16,907 nt of DNA from the NCBI GenBank assembly GCA_949739085.1, contig CATIYU010000112.1, forward strand, positions 1 to 16,907, given 5' to 3'. Below the pieces are notes generated by a model. It saw only the letters and a list, made by a program, of their open reading frames with translations, ran no database searches and was not told where the DNA came from. How positions within the stretch are numbered: the first letter of the stretch is position 1; every line of letters starts with the position of its first letter. The position numbers and the translations under genes were made by a program. Source of the stretch: an uncultured Eubacteriales bacterium. Lineage in GTDB: Bacteria > Bacillota_A > Clostridia > Oscillospirales > Oscillospiraceae. This document shows, in pieces, positions 1 through 7,494 of the stretch.

Positions 1-621
1 AGCGAGTATATCCAAAATATGTCACAGCTGGACCTCATGCACGAAAGCTTGGGCAGCGGCTTTCTGCTGGTCATGACCGGGATTGGAATGACATTGTTTG
101 TAAACGGTGATTTTTCCAGTGGATTTATCAAAAATATCTGCCGTATCAACCCTCGCCGCCGGGATTATGTCCTTTCAAAGGTTGCTCTGGCAGGCGTTTA
201 CAGTGGAATCATTACCGTTTTATCCGTCCTGCTGATGCTGTTGTTCCCCGTGCTGATCCACATGTACCCGGCGCAGGACTCCATCTCGCAGATTTTGCGG
301 TATATCCTTTGGATGTGGCTGCCCCACTGGGCCTTTGCCCTCATGACCTTAGCGCTGGTCCTGCTGACCAGAAGCACCACCCTGGGTATCATTCTGTCCC
401 TGGTAGCCGGGAGCGGGCTGACGGTCGTCTTTGTGGGGATGCTGGGGAAACTGCTGCGCTGGCCTCCCCTGGAGCAGTTTTTCCTCTACTCTATGGTAAA
501 GGGCGTCTATGCACCTCAGAGCGGCATGACCCAGGGCTGGGTGATTCTGGTCTGCGCCGCCGCCTGGGCGGTCGTTTACGGAGTTGGAAGCCTGCTCGCG
601 ATGGAGAAGCGGGACATTTAA
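1..621 (+). CDS. ABC-2 type transporter permease subunit, lantibiotic-immunity-like (5' partial)
   Basis: The frame is open at the left edge, so the true start lies outside the window; an internal Met at position 19 is not preceded by a convincing ribosome site. About 206 residues are visible, with several long hydrophobic segments: LVMTGIGMTLFV, a pair around SGIITVLSVLLMLLFPVLI, one in ALMTLALVLL, one in LGIILSLVAGSGLTVVFVGML and a C-terminal one ending in LLAMEKRDI. A short basic loop (NPRRRDYVLSK) follows NGDFSSGFIKNI, a layout common in ABC-2 permeases of the lantibiotic/bacitracin immunity type. It would sit in the cytoplasmic membrane and pair with an ATPase encoded to the left. Its stop overlaps the ribosome site of the next gene, a kinase, so the two form part of a peptide-sensing and detoxification operon. 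The family is fairly sure; the substrate is unknown. Confidence 0.8.
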   Translation, partial: SEYIQNMSQLDLMHESLGSGFLLVMTGIGMTLFVNGDFSSGFIKNICRINPRRRDYVLSKVALAGVYSGIITVLSVLLMLLFPVLIHMYPAQDSISQILRYILWMWLPHWAFALMTLALVLLTRSTTLGIILSLVAGSGLTVVFVGMLGKLLRWPPLEQFFLYSMVKGVYAPQSGMTQGWVILVCAAAWAVVYGVGSLLAMEKRDI

Positions 622-626
622 GGAGG
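621..626 (+). promoter_or_regulatory. Ribosome binding site of the histidine kinase gene
   Basis: AGGAGG lies seven bases before the ATG at 634, and its first base is the last base of the permease stop codon. This supports the start choice and indicates co-translation of the pair. Confidence 0.85.
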
Positions 627-633
627 AATTTCC

Positions 634-1509
634 ATGCTGCCTGCCCTGATTTTAGCCCTTGCCGCCCTGGGGGCCGCGGTCCTGCGCCTGTGGTCCTACC
701 GCGCTCAAATGCTGGAGATGGCCCGGATTTTGGAGGAGACTCCGGCGGAGAGCAATCTGCGCCTGACGGTCCGGATGTCCGGCGCGGCCCCCCGGCGGCT
801 GTGCCGGGCGATGAACGCCCGGCTGGAGGAGGGGCGGCGGCTCCGCCTGGAGACCCAGAAGCGGGAGCAGGAGCTGAAATACACCATGGCCTGCATCTCC
901 CACGACATCCGCACCCCTCTGGCTGGCGCCATGGGCTATTTGCAGCTGCTGGAGGGGGAGCCGGAGCGGCAGGAGGAGTATCTGCGCATTGTGGAAAAGC
1001 GGCTGGGGGAACTGGAAGAGCTTCTAGAGGAGTTGTTCCTGTATACGCGCCTGCAAGGCGGCTCCCTGCCGCTGGAATGTAAGAAAATAGCGGCCCTGCC
1101 GCCGCTGTGGGACGCGCTGGCGGAGTTTTATCCCCAGCTGGAGTCGGCGGATATTGCGCCGGAGCTGCGGTTTGACCGCGAAGATCTGGCGGTATGGGCC
1201 AGCCCGGAAGCCCTGGGCCGGGTGTACCGGAACCTAATCGCCAACGCCCTGCGCCACGGCGGCGGGGGATTGGCCGTCTCCGGTCGCGATGGGGAGATTT
1301 GCTTTTCCAACGCGCTGCCTCCTGGCCCCAGGCCAGACCCGGAGCATCTGTTTGACCGGTTCTATCAGAGCAGTCCCGCCCGGGCAAAGGGCGGGGCCGG
1401 TCTGGGCCTTTCCATCGTTCGGGAGCTGATGGAGCGGATGGGCGGGCAGGCGTCCGCTCAAATTGCGGGCCATATACTGGAAATCAAACTGTCTTTTCCG
1501 GAGATATAG
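634..1509 (+). CDS. Sensor histidine kinase (lantibiotic/antimicrobial-peptide operon type)
   Basis: A 291-residue membrane-anchored histidine kinase with one N-terminal hydrophobic segment (about residues 3-19) and no large extracellular domain, suggesting it senses within the membrane or through the neighbouring transporter. The phospho-acceptor H-box is ISHDIRTPLAG with His90. The N-box is NLIANALRHG (Asn200, Asn204), the F-box is FDRFYQ (about 240-244) and the G-box is GGAGLGLS (about 253-260). The usual DxGxG box between N and F is not obvious; the matching stretch is GRDGEICFSN. The start is fixed by AGGAGG at 621-626, seven bases before the ATG, overlapping the permease stop. The response regulator and ATPase are presumably to the left. 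The gene is much more GC-rich than the island downstream and probably belongs to the host backbone. Confidence 0.88.
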   Translation: MLPALILALAALGAAVLRLWSYRAQMLEMARILEETPAESNLRLTVRMSGAAPRRLCRAMNARLEEGRRLRLETQKREQELKYTMACISHDIRTPLAGAMGYLQLLEGEPERQEEYLRIVEKRLGELEELLEELFLYTRLQGGSLPLECKKIAALPPLWDALAEFYPQLESADIAPELRFDREDLAVWASPEALGRVYRNLIANALRHGGGGLAVSGRDGEICFSNALPPGPRPDPEHLFDRFYQSSPARAKGGAGLGLSIVRELMERMGGQASAQIAGHILEIKLSFPEI

Positions 1510-1760
1510 GCACTCTATGATTCACGTCATGCAGGTCAAGGCGGGGATGGTTCTCCTAAAAAAGCCGCCGTTCTCCCCATCAGCCGCTCCTTCCTGAGCC
1601 GCAAAAAGGACAGGCAACACCTTGCCACGCAAAAACCGCGCACAAAAACGCATGGCGCAAGGCTCTTTATGCCCCTACTGCGTCTGTTCCAGCAGTCGGG
1701 CAAGAGCCTCCGCACGGGAGCAGCTATCTCTGCCCCCGTGCAGACAAGGTTTTCAAACTT
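1510..1760. other. GC-rich intergenic debris, probable mobile-element remnant
   Basis: No intact gene is supported here. On the minus strand, positions 1752-1675 read a short open stretch ending ...SRAEALARLLEQTQ-stop, which looks like the C-terminal tail of a larger, now missing protein of a conjugative or mobilisable element; the assignment is an impression, not a match. The next part (1560-1675) has low-complexity A-runs and GC clusters with no good start or ribosome site. The composition sits between that of the kinase gene and the island, as expected for an insertion junction. Confidence 0.35.
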
Positions 1761-1779
1761 AAAAACATCTTTGAAAACC
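1748..1779. repeat. Inverted repeat, 10-bp perfect arms
   Basis: GGTTTTCAAA (1748-1757) and TTTGAAAACC (1770-1779) are perfect reverse complements separated by 12 bases. The stem is AT-rich with no following T-run on either strand, so a classical intrinsic terminator is doubtful. It lies exactly where the HNH remnant ends and the GC-rich debris begins, so it may mark a junction or a weak terminator for the operon ending with dndE. Confidence 0.5.
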
Positions 1780-1947
1780 ATCAATTTCATATAGCACATT
1801 ATTCCTTTTATTGTTGGCCTGCTCTTTAATCGTTATCCATCTACAATTACCGGGACTGTAACCTTTATTGTTGTCCATTCGGTCGATTGTACAAGCTCCA
1901 GAAGGTGCATTCTCATTGTAGCCGGTTGGCATCGCCCAATCTTTCAA
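1759..1947 (-). pseudogene. Truncated HNH-type endonuclease fragment (phage/mobile-element type)
   Basis: The minus-strand reading contains CTIDRMDNNKGYSPGNCRW followed by ITIKEQANNKRN. This is the hallmark of small HNH/NUMOD-like endonucleases common in phages and mobile elements, which typically read (S/T)IDRIDNxGxYxPxNCRWxTxxEQxxN. Only the C-terminal core remains. The frame stays open upstream towards the end of dndE without a normal start, a ribosome site or the rest of the protein; the listed start is a TTG that is probably not used. The tail (VLYEIDGFQRCF) runs into the 1748-1779 inverted repeat and ends abruptly. It is best read as a leftover of an element that flanked or carried the island. 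Whether it is expressed is doubtful. Confidence 0.55.
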
Positions 1948-2003
1948 AATGATATGGGAATATGCCCGCCTGATGAGAGGGCTGAAGCGTCTAACGCAGA
2001 AAA

Positions 2004-2381
2004 TTACAGCCCGCTTGTACTGCCCAGCAGCGAAAGCAAGAAATCATCGTTGTATTTGAACTCGCTGTGAATCATTCTAGCCCCGCGGTCCAAGTGTGCC
2101 TTAAGGTACTTCTGAAAATAGTCGTCATCGCTGATGTGGGTACCTTCAAACATCTCAATCAGCCCCTTGTACAGACCGTCCCATTCACCTGTGATGGTCT
2201 GGCGGTTCAATTCAAGGCCAAAGTTATCCGTTTTAAAATCAGAATCGCACAGTTTCTTCCCGCTCTTAATAGACATCGAGATGGCTAATTTTGAAAGAAC
2301 AAACGGCGCATAGTTGGTGCTTGCCGTCAGTTCTTCAAACATTTTCATGGTTCTTTTTGATGTTCGTATCTTGAATACCAT
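2004..2381 (-). CDS. dndE: DNA phosphorothioation protein DndE
   Basis: A 125-residue protein, close to the usual DndE size of about 110-130. DndE is the small DNA-binding component (reported tetramer, nicked-DNA binding) of the DndCDE complex that replaces a non-bridging phosphate oxygen with sulfur. Family features visible are a basic N-terminal helix (FKIRTSKRTMKMFEELTA), the block TNYAPFVLSKLAISMSI matching the family's T-G-L-x-P-x-x-L-x-R-x-x-x-x-x-S-L pattern, the LNRQTITGEWDGLY block, and the near C-terminal KAHLDRGARMI matching the usual H-x-N/D-R-G motif. It starts two bases after the dndD stop, with GAGGTG just upstream partly inside dndD, so it is translationally linked. It is last in the operon; no clear terminator follows, only the HNH remnant. 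Confidence 0.93.
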   Translation of the reverse strand: MVFKIRTSKRTMKMFEELTASTNYAPFVLSKLAISMSIKSGKKLCDSDFKTDNFGLELNRQTITGEWDGLYKGLIEMFEGTHISDDDYFQKYLKAHLDRGARMIHSEFKYNDDFLLSLLGSTSGL

Positions 2382-2383
2382 AT

Positions 2384-4471
2384 CTACACCTCAAAATAGG
2401 AGCCGCTCAGGACGTCCGTCCTCTGGCTGCCATTGTTTTCAAGTACATAGGTCGTTGCGATATGATCCTTGATCATCCTCACATGTTCCGAGTCAATCTC
2501 CTCATTGGTTGAAAGAATAAAGACCTGGCCTTTGAGTTTACTAAAGAAATGGAGCGAGATATTCCTGCGGTGCTCTGTATCAATCCTGGCAAACGGCGTA
2601 TCAATTACAAAAGGAATCTCATAGTTACACAGCTGAACCAGCGAGTGGTACAGCGCCATAATAAAAATCTGCTTTTCGCCGTTGGACAGGGAGGTCTTGT
2701 CAATTTCAACAGGCAACAGAACCGGGGCCGTCCCTCGCGCCTTGCAGTACGCTATGATTCCATCAATGTCCTCCGTCCCAGCCAACCGTTGGAGTTCGGT
2801 CATGCTGGCCTCTCCGATTACATCGCTCACCTGACCTGAGGGAGCCATCAGAATAGCTTCCGTCAGCTTGGCGGGATCAAAGCTGTCTGTTCTGTAAATA
2901 TGGGTATTAAAATTGCCGTCAATGCGTATATTGTCAATAAAATGCGTTTTCCGCATCAGCCGGTTGATTTCTTCTTTAAAAAAGTCCTCCACCTTTCTAA
3001 TCTGGCGCTGGTAAAGGATGCTCTGAAGTTTATCCAGCATCACGATGGCTCTGGCGGAAATATCGCTGATGGACGCCTTTTTCAGATCGTCTTCCAGCTT
3101 TTCCTGTGTACGCGCAAGCTGTGCGCCGCACTGCTTAACAAGCTCAACCTGGGCTGCTGTCTTTTGCTCCAGCTCTACCTGTTCCGTCAGCAGCTGGCTC
3201 TTTTTCTCAAAAAGCTCCGCACGCTGGCGCATATACTCCTGTACCGACGTCACATTGCTGTTATCCAGTTCTCTCCGGGTCCGGGTAGATAATGCAATGG
3301 AGCGCTTTATGGCTCGTTTGCATTTTGCTACCTTCTCCACGTCAAATTCAAGGATTTTGGTAATCTGTGCCATTATACAAGCGGCTTGCTCAAAGGAGAG
3401 ATCCAAGATCTGCCGCACTTCAGTTCCATACGCTGTAAACGCGCGCCGCTTGATTTCAGCAATATCGCTGTTGAGCAGCACTTGGATTTCCGGCGAGTCC
3501 AGGATCTCGCAAAAGTTCCGGTATTTAAGGTTGTTATTTTCCGTTTCAATTTGACGCCTTAAATTTTGAACCTGATCTCGAATCATCAGAAATGGGATCA
3601 GATCTGAGGACCACCTCCTGAGCAGGGAATTCCAGGTGTCCCGCTTTTTCTCCTCCTCTTTTAGAACTGCCAATTTCCGCTTCCATTCATCCTCGGTGAT
3701 GCCGCCCTTTTGGGTGTAATTCCTTTCAAGAATGGCAATATCCGCCTCGCATGTCCCAATTTCGTCAATGCATCTATCCAACCGGTCCTTTAAATTCTGA
3801 AGCTGTCTCTGCTCGGTTTCAGCGGCGTCCTTTGCGGCCAAATATTCATCCAGCGCGGAGGAGGCGTTCTGCCCAACGCCCTTAATCCGCTTGAAGTTTT
3901 TCCGCATGATGTCAAATGTATCATAACCGCAGAGTGTCAAAAACGCCTCTTTGATCCGCTCATTACTGCCTTCGTTCAGAAAGAAGTCCGCAATTTTTTC
4001 CCCATCAAAAAAGTACAGATTGAAAAGCTCCGGTGCGATTAGAGATAACAGGTATTTCTCAAAATCCGCCACCTCATCAAAGGAGAGAACCACACCATTT
4101 TTTTCCACGCTGAACGACTCTGTTAGAGAGTCGGAAAGCTCCCAGGAGCGCAGCAGACGGTAGACATCCGTCCCCCGGCCATTGCTGAGCTGAATTTCCA
4201 TCCGTACATGGGCGGCTGCGGGGCGGGTCATTTTCGCGTTGTTGTTGATTAGCTTTGTAACCGCCCGCTTGTAGTATGCGTTCTCGCTTTTATAGCCCAT
4301 GCTCATATAGCCGTAGAGGCAGAGCCGCATCGCAGTAAACAAAGTGGTCTTACCCGCGCCGTTTTTTCCGCCAACCAGGATGATGTTTCGTTCGTTCGTT
4401 ACCGAGGTATTAAAAAGCGTCTCTCCCTCATAGGAGCCAAAGTTATATAGTTCTATCCTGTTAATTCTCAT
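2384..4471 (-). CDS. dndD: DNA phosphorothioation ATPase DndD
   Basis: A 695-residue SMC/Rad50-like ATPase, the energy-supplying, DNA-nicking-associated partner of DndC and DndE. The N-terminus MRINRIELYNFGSYEG leads to Walker A GGKNGAGKTT (about 34-43). The DndD-typical YFFDGE motif is at about 153-158. Two long, charged heptad-like coiled-coil regions follow (about 205-300 and 390-470). Near the C-terminus are the ABC signature-like LSNGEKQ and Walker B PFVIDTPFARIDTEHRRN. No CxxC zinc hook is seen in the coiled-coil apex. I chose the ATG at 4471 because the family starts directly with M-(K/R)-I-x-x-I, AGGGG lies seven bases upstream, and it overlaps the dndC stop by 11 bases; nine further in-frame codons upstream lie within dndC. 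Confidence 0.94.
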   Translation of the reverse strand: MRINRIELYNFGSYEGETLFNTSVTNERNIILVGGKNGAGKTTLFTAMRLCLYGYMSMGYKSENAYYKRAVTKLINNNAKMTRPAAAHVRMEIQLSNGRGTDVYRLLRSWELSDSLTESFSVEKNGVVLSFDEVADFEKYLLSLIAPELFNLYFFDGEKIADFFLNEGSNERIKEAFLTLCGYDTFDIMRKNFKRIKGVGQNASSALDEYLAAKDAAETEQRQLQNLKDRLDRCIDEIGTCEADIAILERNYTQKGGITEDEWKRKLAVLKEEEKKRDTWNSLLRRWSSDLIPFLMIRDQVQNLRRQIETENNNLKYRNFCEILDSPEIQVLLNSDIAEIKRRAFTAYGTEVRQILDLSFEQAACIMAQITKILEFDVEKVAKCKRAIKRSIALSTRTRRELDNSNVTSVQEYMRQRAELFEKKSQLLTEQVELEQKTAAQVELVKQCGAQLARTQEKLEDDLKKASISDISARAIVMLDKLQSILYQRQIRKVEDFFKEEINRLMRKTHFIDNIRIDGNFNTHIYRTDSFDPAKLTEAILMAPSGQVSDVIGEASMTELQRLAGTEDIDGIIAYCKARGTAPVLLPVEIDKTSLSNGEKQIFIMALYHSLVQLCNYEIPFVIDTPFARIDTEHRRNISLHFFSKLKGQVFILSTNEEIDSEHVRMIKDHIATTYVLENNGSQRTDVLSGSYFEV

Positions 4472-5834
4472 TCCGCAGCCCCTTTTCAATGCTTTCAAAA
4501 TGAAGCCAGCCCTGGTTAATCACCCGGTCAAACGCCTTTGGAATCACAGAAGAATTCGTATAGTTTTTGTTTGCCTCAATTTCGATAATCAATTTTGCGA
4601 TCAGCTCGAATTCTACCTGGTTCTCCTCACAGAGGCGCTTAATTTCGGCAATAATATCTTCCGGGAACACAGGGATTTTATACTCATCCCAGGGCAGCCT
4701 CTCTCCCTTGACGGAATAGTAGATCTCCACCAGCGACCTTCTCGACAGATCTCCCTCGTTATCCCAGCAGAGGTCGATCTGTTTGAGTTCGTCAAGAGTA
4801 ATCAGCGAGAGACCAGTGGTCATCTCCAATTGGAGGAGGCGTCTCAAGATCTCCCTGCGGGTCTCCAGGGTAAAGGGGCCCTGGCCCATGGTTCCGTCCA
4901 GCTTCCGGTACACACTGCCGTTACGCCGCTTGTACTCGCGGGCAGCCGGGTTCGACCGAAGTTCCATCAGCTCATTTCTAAAGCCCCGCAGCGGTCTTAG
5001 CCACGTTTCACCCTTATTGATAAATGCCTGAAGGGATTTATCCTCTTTCACCATTGTGCAAATCCAGCACCCAAAGCGGGAATTGCCTGTCACGGGAATT
5101 TTTTCTTTGTCGATTTCGCCAATCACGCTCTGCTCCTCCCCCATGTTTTCGCCCTGGTACAGCGAGAAGAGGTATTTGTTGTCCGATCCCCATGGGGACA
5201 GGCCGTCCCCCTTGAGCAGGAATTTCCAAACATCCTCGTTGGGAATTTCTGTTAAAGGGTTGTAAATATAGGCGTTTTTTATGTCGTTGTGCGGCACCAG
5301 CAGTTTTCCGTCGATCTCCCGTGCCCGTATATTATTTGCGCGATAGGTGCTCTCTGCCTTCCGGACACCCAGGAGCAGGATCACTTCTCCGTTGTTTTTG
5401 ATCGTCTCATAGGTGTAGGCATTCATTGGCTGGATCTTCAGCCGGTCCGTACACCACCTGAATCCAGGCGCTTCCGGTGTGGGATATCCCAACCCTATAA
5501 TTTTACACCAAAAGGTATCCTCAACCTTCGGGTAGATTATATCCGCCCGGACCCGCAGCTCCGCCCCGTTTTTGTTGATGAGGCTGGACATCTTATGCAT
5601 ATAGTCCCGCACAATGGGATTTTCCACCATCGTGTCCGACGTCACGATGTATACGGTCTTATTCCGCTTCTCAGGGGGAAGCCTCTGAAGCATCTCCATC
5701 ACCAGGCAGCAAAGAAGCGTGGAGTCCTTTCCGCCGCTAAAGCCAATCATCCACGGACGCTGGTCATGCTGGTACACAATAGACATTTCCTGTATAATAT
5801 TTTCAAAAACTGCAAACTCACCTGAATATCCCAT
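4461..5834 (-). CDS. dndC: DNA phosphorothioation sulfurtransferase DndC
   Basis: A 457-residue PP-loop ATP pyrophosphatase of the PAPS-reductase-like family, which activates and delivers sulfur for phosphorothioation. The PP-loop SGGKDS is at residues 33-38, preceded by WMIGF. Candidate iron-sulfur ligands are Cys42/43, Cys128 in RWCTDRLK and the pair Cys256/Cys259 in FGCWICTMVKED. Family knowledge says DndC carries a [4Fe-4S] cluster held by four conserved Cys, and these positions fit that spacing. It starts five bases downstream of the dndB stop (four-base gap), with GGAGAG as ribosome site, and its 3' end overlaps dndD by 11 bases. Sulfur must come from a cysteine desulfurase; dndA is absent here, so a housekeeping IscS/NifS-type enzyme is presumed. 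Confidence 0.95.
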   Translation of the reverse strand: MGYSGEFAVFENIIQEMSIVYQHDQRPWMIGFSGGKDSTLLCCLVMEMLQRLPPEKRNKTVYIVTSDTMVENPIVRDYMHKMSSLINKNGAELRVRADIIYPKVEDTFWCKIIGLGYPTPEAPGFRWCTDRLKIQPMNAYTYETIKNNGEVILLLGVRKAESTYRANNIRAREIDGKLLVPHNDIKNAYIYNPLTEIPNEDVWKFLLKGDGLSPWGSDNKYLFSLYQGENMGEEQSVIGEIDKEKIPVTGNSRFGCWICTMVKEDKSLQAFINKGETWLRPLRGFRNELMELRSNPAAREYKRRNGSVYRKLDGTMGQGPFTLETRREILRRLLQLEMTTGLSLITLDELKQIDLCWDNEGDLSRRSLVEIYYSVKGERLPWDEYKIPVFPEDIIAEIKRLCEENQVEFELIAKLIIEIEANKNYTNSSVIPKAFDRVINQGWLHFESIEKGLRNEN

Positions 5835-5838
5835 AGTA

Positions 5839-6900
5839 TTATCTCTCCGTCATCTGCTTTTCTCGCTGCTGCTCTTCCTTGCTGAGCGGAAGCCCAATTT
5901 GTTTTTTTATAGCGGCGCAGGTTAGGACGATGGAGTCCTCGCTGTTCAGCACCTTGCCGTTTTCCCGAATTGTCCGGCCTACCCATTCATCATTTGAGCG
6001 GAGCCAGTTGACCTTTTGGAGCCGGACTAAGTATTCCTTCATGTCCAGGGAGCGGTGATCGTAAAAAAAGCGGCCCAACCGCCCGAATGCGTTGATAGTA
6101 ATAGCCAGCGTTATGATATAGTTCTCGCGCAAAGCCTTCTTGGTCAGCTCTTTACGCAGGACTTCCTGCCATTCCGCGATATTGTCGGACACCAGCCGCC
6201 AGAAAGACAGCAGGAACGCAACATCCCCATCCGAGCAGCGGTCCCCGCGCAGAATCTTCTGATTTGCCTTATAAATCATATTAATTGTGAACAGGTTTGA
6301 AGAGTTCTTGCCGAGAATATCGCGCTCTTTATCTGTGTATTGCTTAAAAAATGGAATGGAGTCAATGACACTTTTTGTTGCAACGGCGACCGGGTCCCGG
6401 GCGTCGTAGAGGGTGGCCAGCGAATTGGAGGTCCTTACCGCATGTTTGTTCAGATCGGTAAACATTTGCTGGCTGCGGGCAAGGCCGTCGTCGCTGTAGA
6501 ACACGATGGAAATTGTCTCCTTTTCCAGCGACGGGTCCTCCTGCATAGCCGCTTCTATGGCAGCTTTCCGGTGCTGGCCGTCATTAATCAGGAAAACGGA
6601 CTCCATATCCGTCTCAAACATTCCCACATCTGTGTCCATAAAGGGGGTAAACTTAAACTCACCGTCAATAGAAGCGGCCAGTGCCGAGAAGACATAGGAG
6701 TCCCGATTGTCCAAGATATACCGCTTAATCTCCGGGATCCTCGCCTCATTGATTCGCCTCTGTGCCCGGTATTCCGGGAGGATCAGCTCGCCCTCTGCGG
6801 GAAAGAGGCGCGGAAGAAGCTTCATCGGAATCATGGAAATAAAGTATTCTCTGCCAGCCTGTACGCCCCGCACGGCAGGGAAGTGATACGAGAAGTTCAT
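5839..6900 (-). CDS. dndB: DndB, DGQHR-domain protein of the phosphorothioation system
   Basis: A 353-residue protein of the DGQHR/DndB family, which shares a ParB-like fold with DUF262 proteins. The signature DGQHR is at residues 107-111 (NDGQHRKAAIEAAM), with a ParB-like RAQRRINEARIPEIKRYI at 46-63 and the family block QMFTDLNKHAVRTSNS (145-160). In characterised systems DndB is dispensable for modification; it tunes where and how often sites are modified and can act as a transcriptional regulator of the dnd operon. It is the first gene of the core cluster, with AGGAGG at 6907-6912 (minus strand) six bases from the ATG. It is preceded by a 93-bp spacer holding a good promoter and an inverted repeat, which makes autoregulation by DndB a testable idea. 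Confidence 0.93.
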   Translation of the reverse strand: MNFSYHFPAVRGVQAGREYFISMIPMKLLPRLFPAEGELILPEYRAQRRINEARIPEIKRYILDNRDSYVFSALAASIDGEFKFTPFMDTDVGMFETDMESVFLINDGQHRKAAIEAAMQEDPSLEKETISIVFYSDDGLARSQQMFTDLNKHAVRTSNSLATLYDARDPVAVATKSVIDSIPFFKQYTDKERDILGKNSSNLFTINMIYKANQKILRGDRCSDGDVAFLLSFWRLVSDNIAEWQEVLRKELTKKALRENYIITLAITINAFGRLGRFFYDHRSLDMKEYLVRLQKVNWLRSNDEWVGRTIRENGKVLNSEDSIVLTCAAIKKQIGLPLSKEEQQREKQMTER

Positions 6901-6906
6901 GCCGCA

Positions 6907-6912
6907 CCTCCT
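6907..6912 (-). promoter_or_regulatory. Ribosome binding site of dndB
   Basis: AGGAGG on the minus strand, six bases before the ATG at 6900. It fixes the dndB start and shows independent, strong initiation rather than coupling to the gene upstream. Confidence 0.85.
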
Positions 6913-6919
6913 AAAAAAT

Positions 6920-6953
6920 GCAGTATACTTAAGAATGTACTTAAGTATACCGC
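6920..6953. promoter_or_regulatory. Probable operator: long near-perfect palindrome over the dndB promoter
   Basis: GTATACTTAAG (6923-6933) and CTTAAGTATAC (6940-6950) are perfect 11-bp inverted repeats around a 6-base centre. Skipping one mismatch, two more outer pairs (GC/GC) extend symmetry to 34 bp. The minus-strand -10 hexamer TATACT (6949-6944) lies inside one arm and the predicted transcription start (about 6937) lies at the centre. A dimeric repressor bound here would block RNA polymerase. The arms do not look like the TACG-N10-CGTA site I recall for Salmonella DndB, so the binding protein is open: DndB, the alpha-CTD/sigma-like protein or an unlinked regulator. Confidence 0.75.
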
Positions 6954-6972
6954 ATCAATGTCCATTCGTCAA
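6944..6972 (-). promoter_or_regulatory. Sigma-A-type promoter of dndBCDE
   Basis: On the minus strand, TTGACG (6972-6967) is followed after exactly 17 bases by TATACT (6949-6944). That is five of six -35 consensus bases, five of six -10 bases and ideal spacing. The predicted start is near 6937, giving a leader of about 36 bases before the dndB ATG. The palindromic operator overlaps the -10 and start site, so the modification genes can be transcribed and repressed apart from the effector genes upstream. Confidence 0.8.
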
Positions 6973-6993
6973 TCAGCTTTAACCAGTTTTTCG

Positions 6994-7494
6994 CTACACC
7001 TCCTCTTCGAGCAGCAGCTCGTCGGGCAAGGCGTCAATATCCAAATTCCTGCCCTCCACCGTCGACACCAGGAAGTTTTTTATGTTGTCCATGGTCTCAA
7101 CGATAGAATCTCCTAATAATTCCACCAGTTTTGTCGCGCCGAAGTTGGCAAATTGGGTTAAAAAGTCTATTTTCTTGAAATCCGGCCCCTCGCCGAACGC
7201 AAGCTCCAGCCGCTTCTCCTCCGAGAATTGCTCTGTAGTCGTAGAAAGGATGGCAGCTTGGAAAATAAAATCAAGCTTACCATTATCGTTGTTCTGAAGC
7301 ACATTTCGGGGAACGCTCCGCACATCCTCACCATTTTCCTCCGGCTTTTCGATCCGGCGGTCATACATCACCCCGATGGCCAGGGCCAGCATGTATAGGG
7401 AATAGTGGGTACGCGTCCTGAAAAGCGGGGACAGATTGTCAATTGCCGCCGCCCACGCCGTACCTCTCAGGTTAACATCTGTTGTCAGTTCCAT
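6994..7494 (-). CDS. Dnd-associated 166-residue protein, putative DndE-like partner of the upstream ATPase
   Basis: I recognise no named family with certainty. The block RTRTHYSLYMLALAIGVMYD, then RSVPRNVL, then LDFIFQAAILST, then FANFGATKLVELLGD, lines up in order and spacing with DndE blocks of the neighbouring dndE (TNYAPFVLSKLAISMSI, LNRQTITG, WDGLYKGLIEMF, KAHLDRGARMIHSE). This suggests a diverged, longer DndE-type protein with an extra C-terminal acidic tail (DIDALPDELLLEEEV). It overlaps the stop of the SMC-like ATPase by 10 bases, with GGAGG seven bases upstream, mirroring the tight dndD-dndE link. It probably acts with that ATPase on DNA. The homology is my alignment by eye and needs profile comparison; it could instead be an unrelated small helical subunit. 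Confidence 0.7.
   Translation of the reverse strand: MELTTDVNLRGTAWAAAIDNLSPLFRTRTHYSLYMLALAIGVMYDRRIEKPEENGEDVRSVPRNVLQNNDNGKLDFIFQAAILSTTTEQFSEEKRLELAFGEGPDFKKIDFLTQFANFGATKLVELLGDSIVETMDNIKNFLVSTVEGRNLDIDALPDELLLEEEV

Noticed and set aside
309..1387. Long overlapping frames on both strands across the permease and kinase genes (257 and 298 residues)
   Set aside because: They are Pro/Gly/Arg/Ala-rich shadows produced by very GC-rich coding DNA, with no domain pattern and no ribosome site, while the kinase frame has all expected boxes.
1536..1799. An 87-residue minus-strand frame
   Set aside because: It has cysteine/arginine-rich low-complexity content, no ribosome site and no family resemblance; it is treated as part of the remnant DNA.
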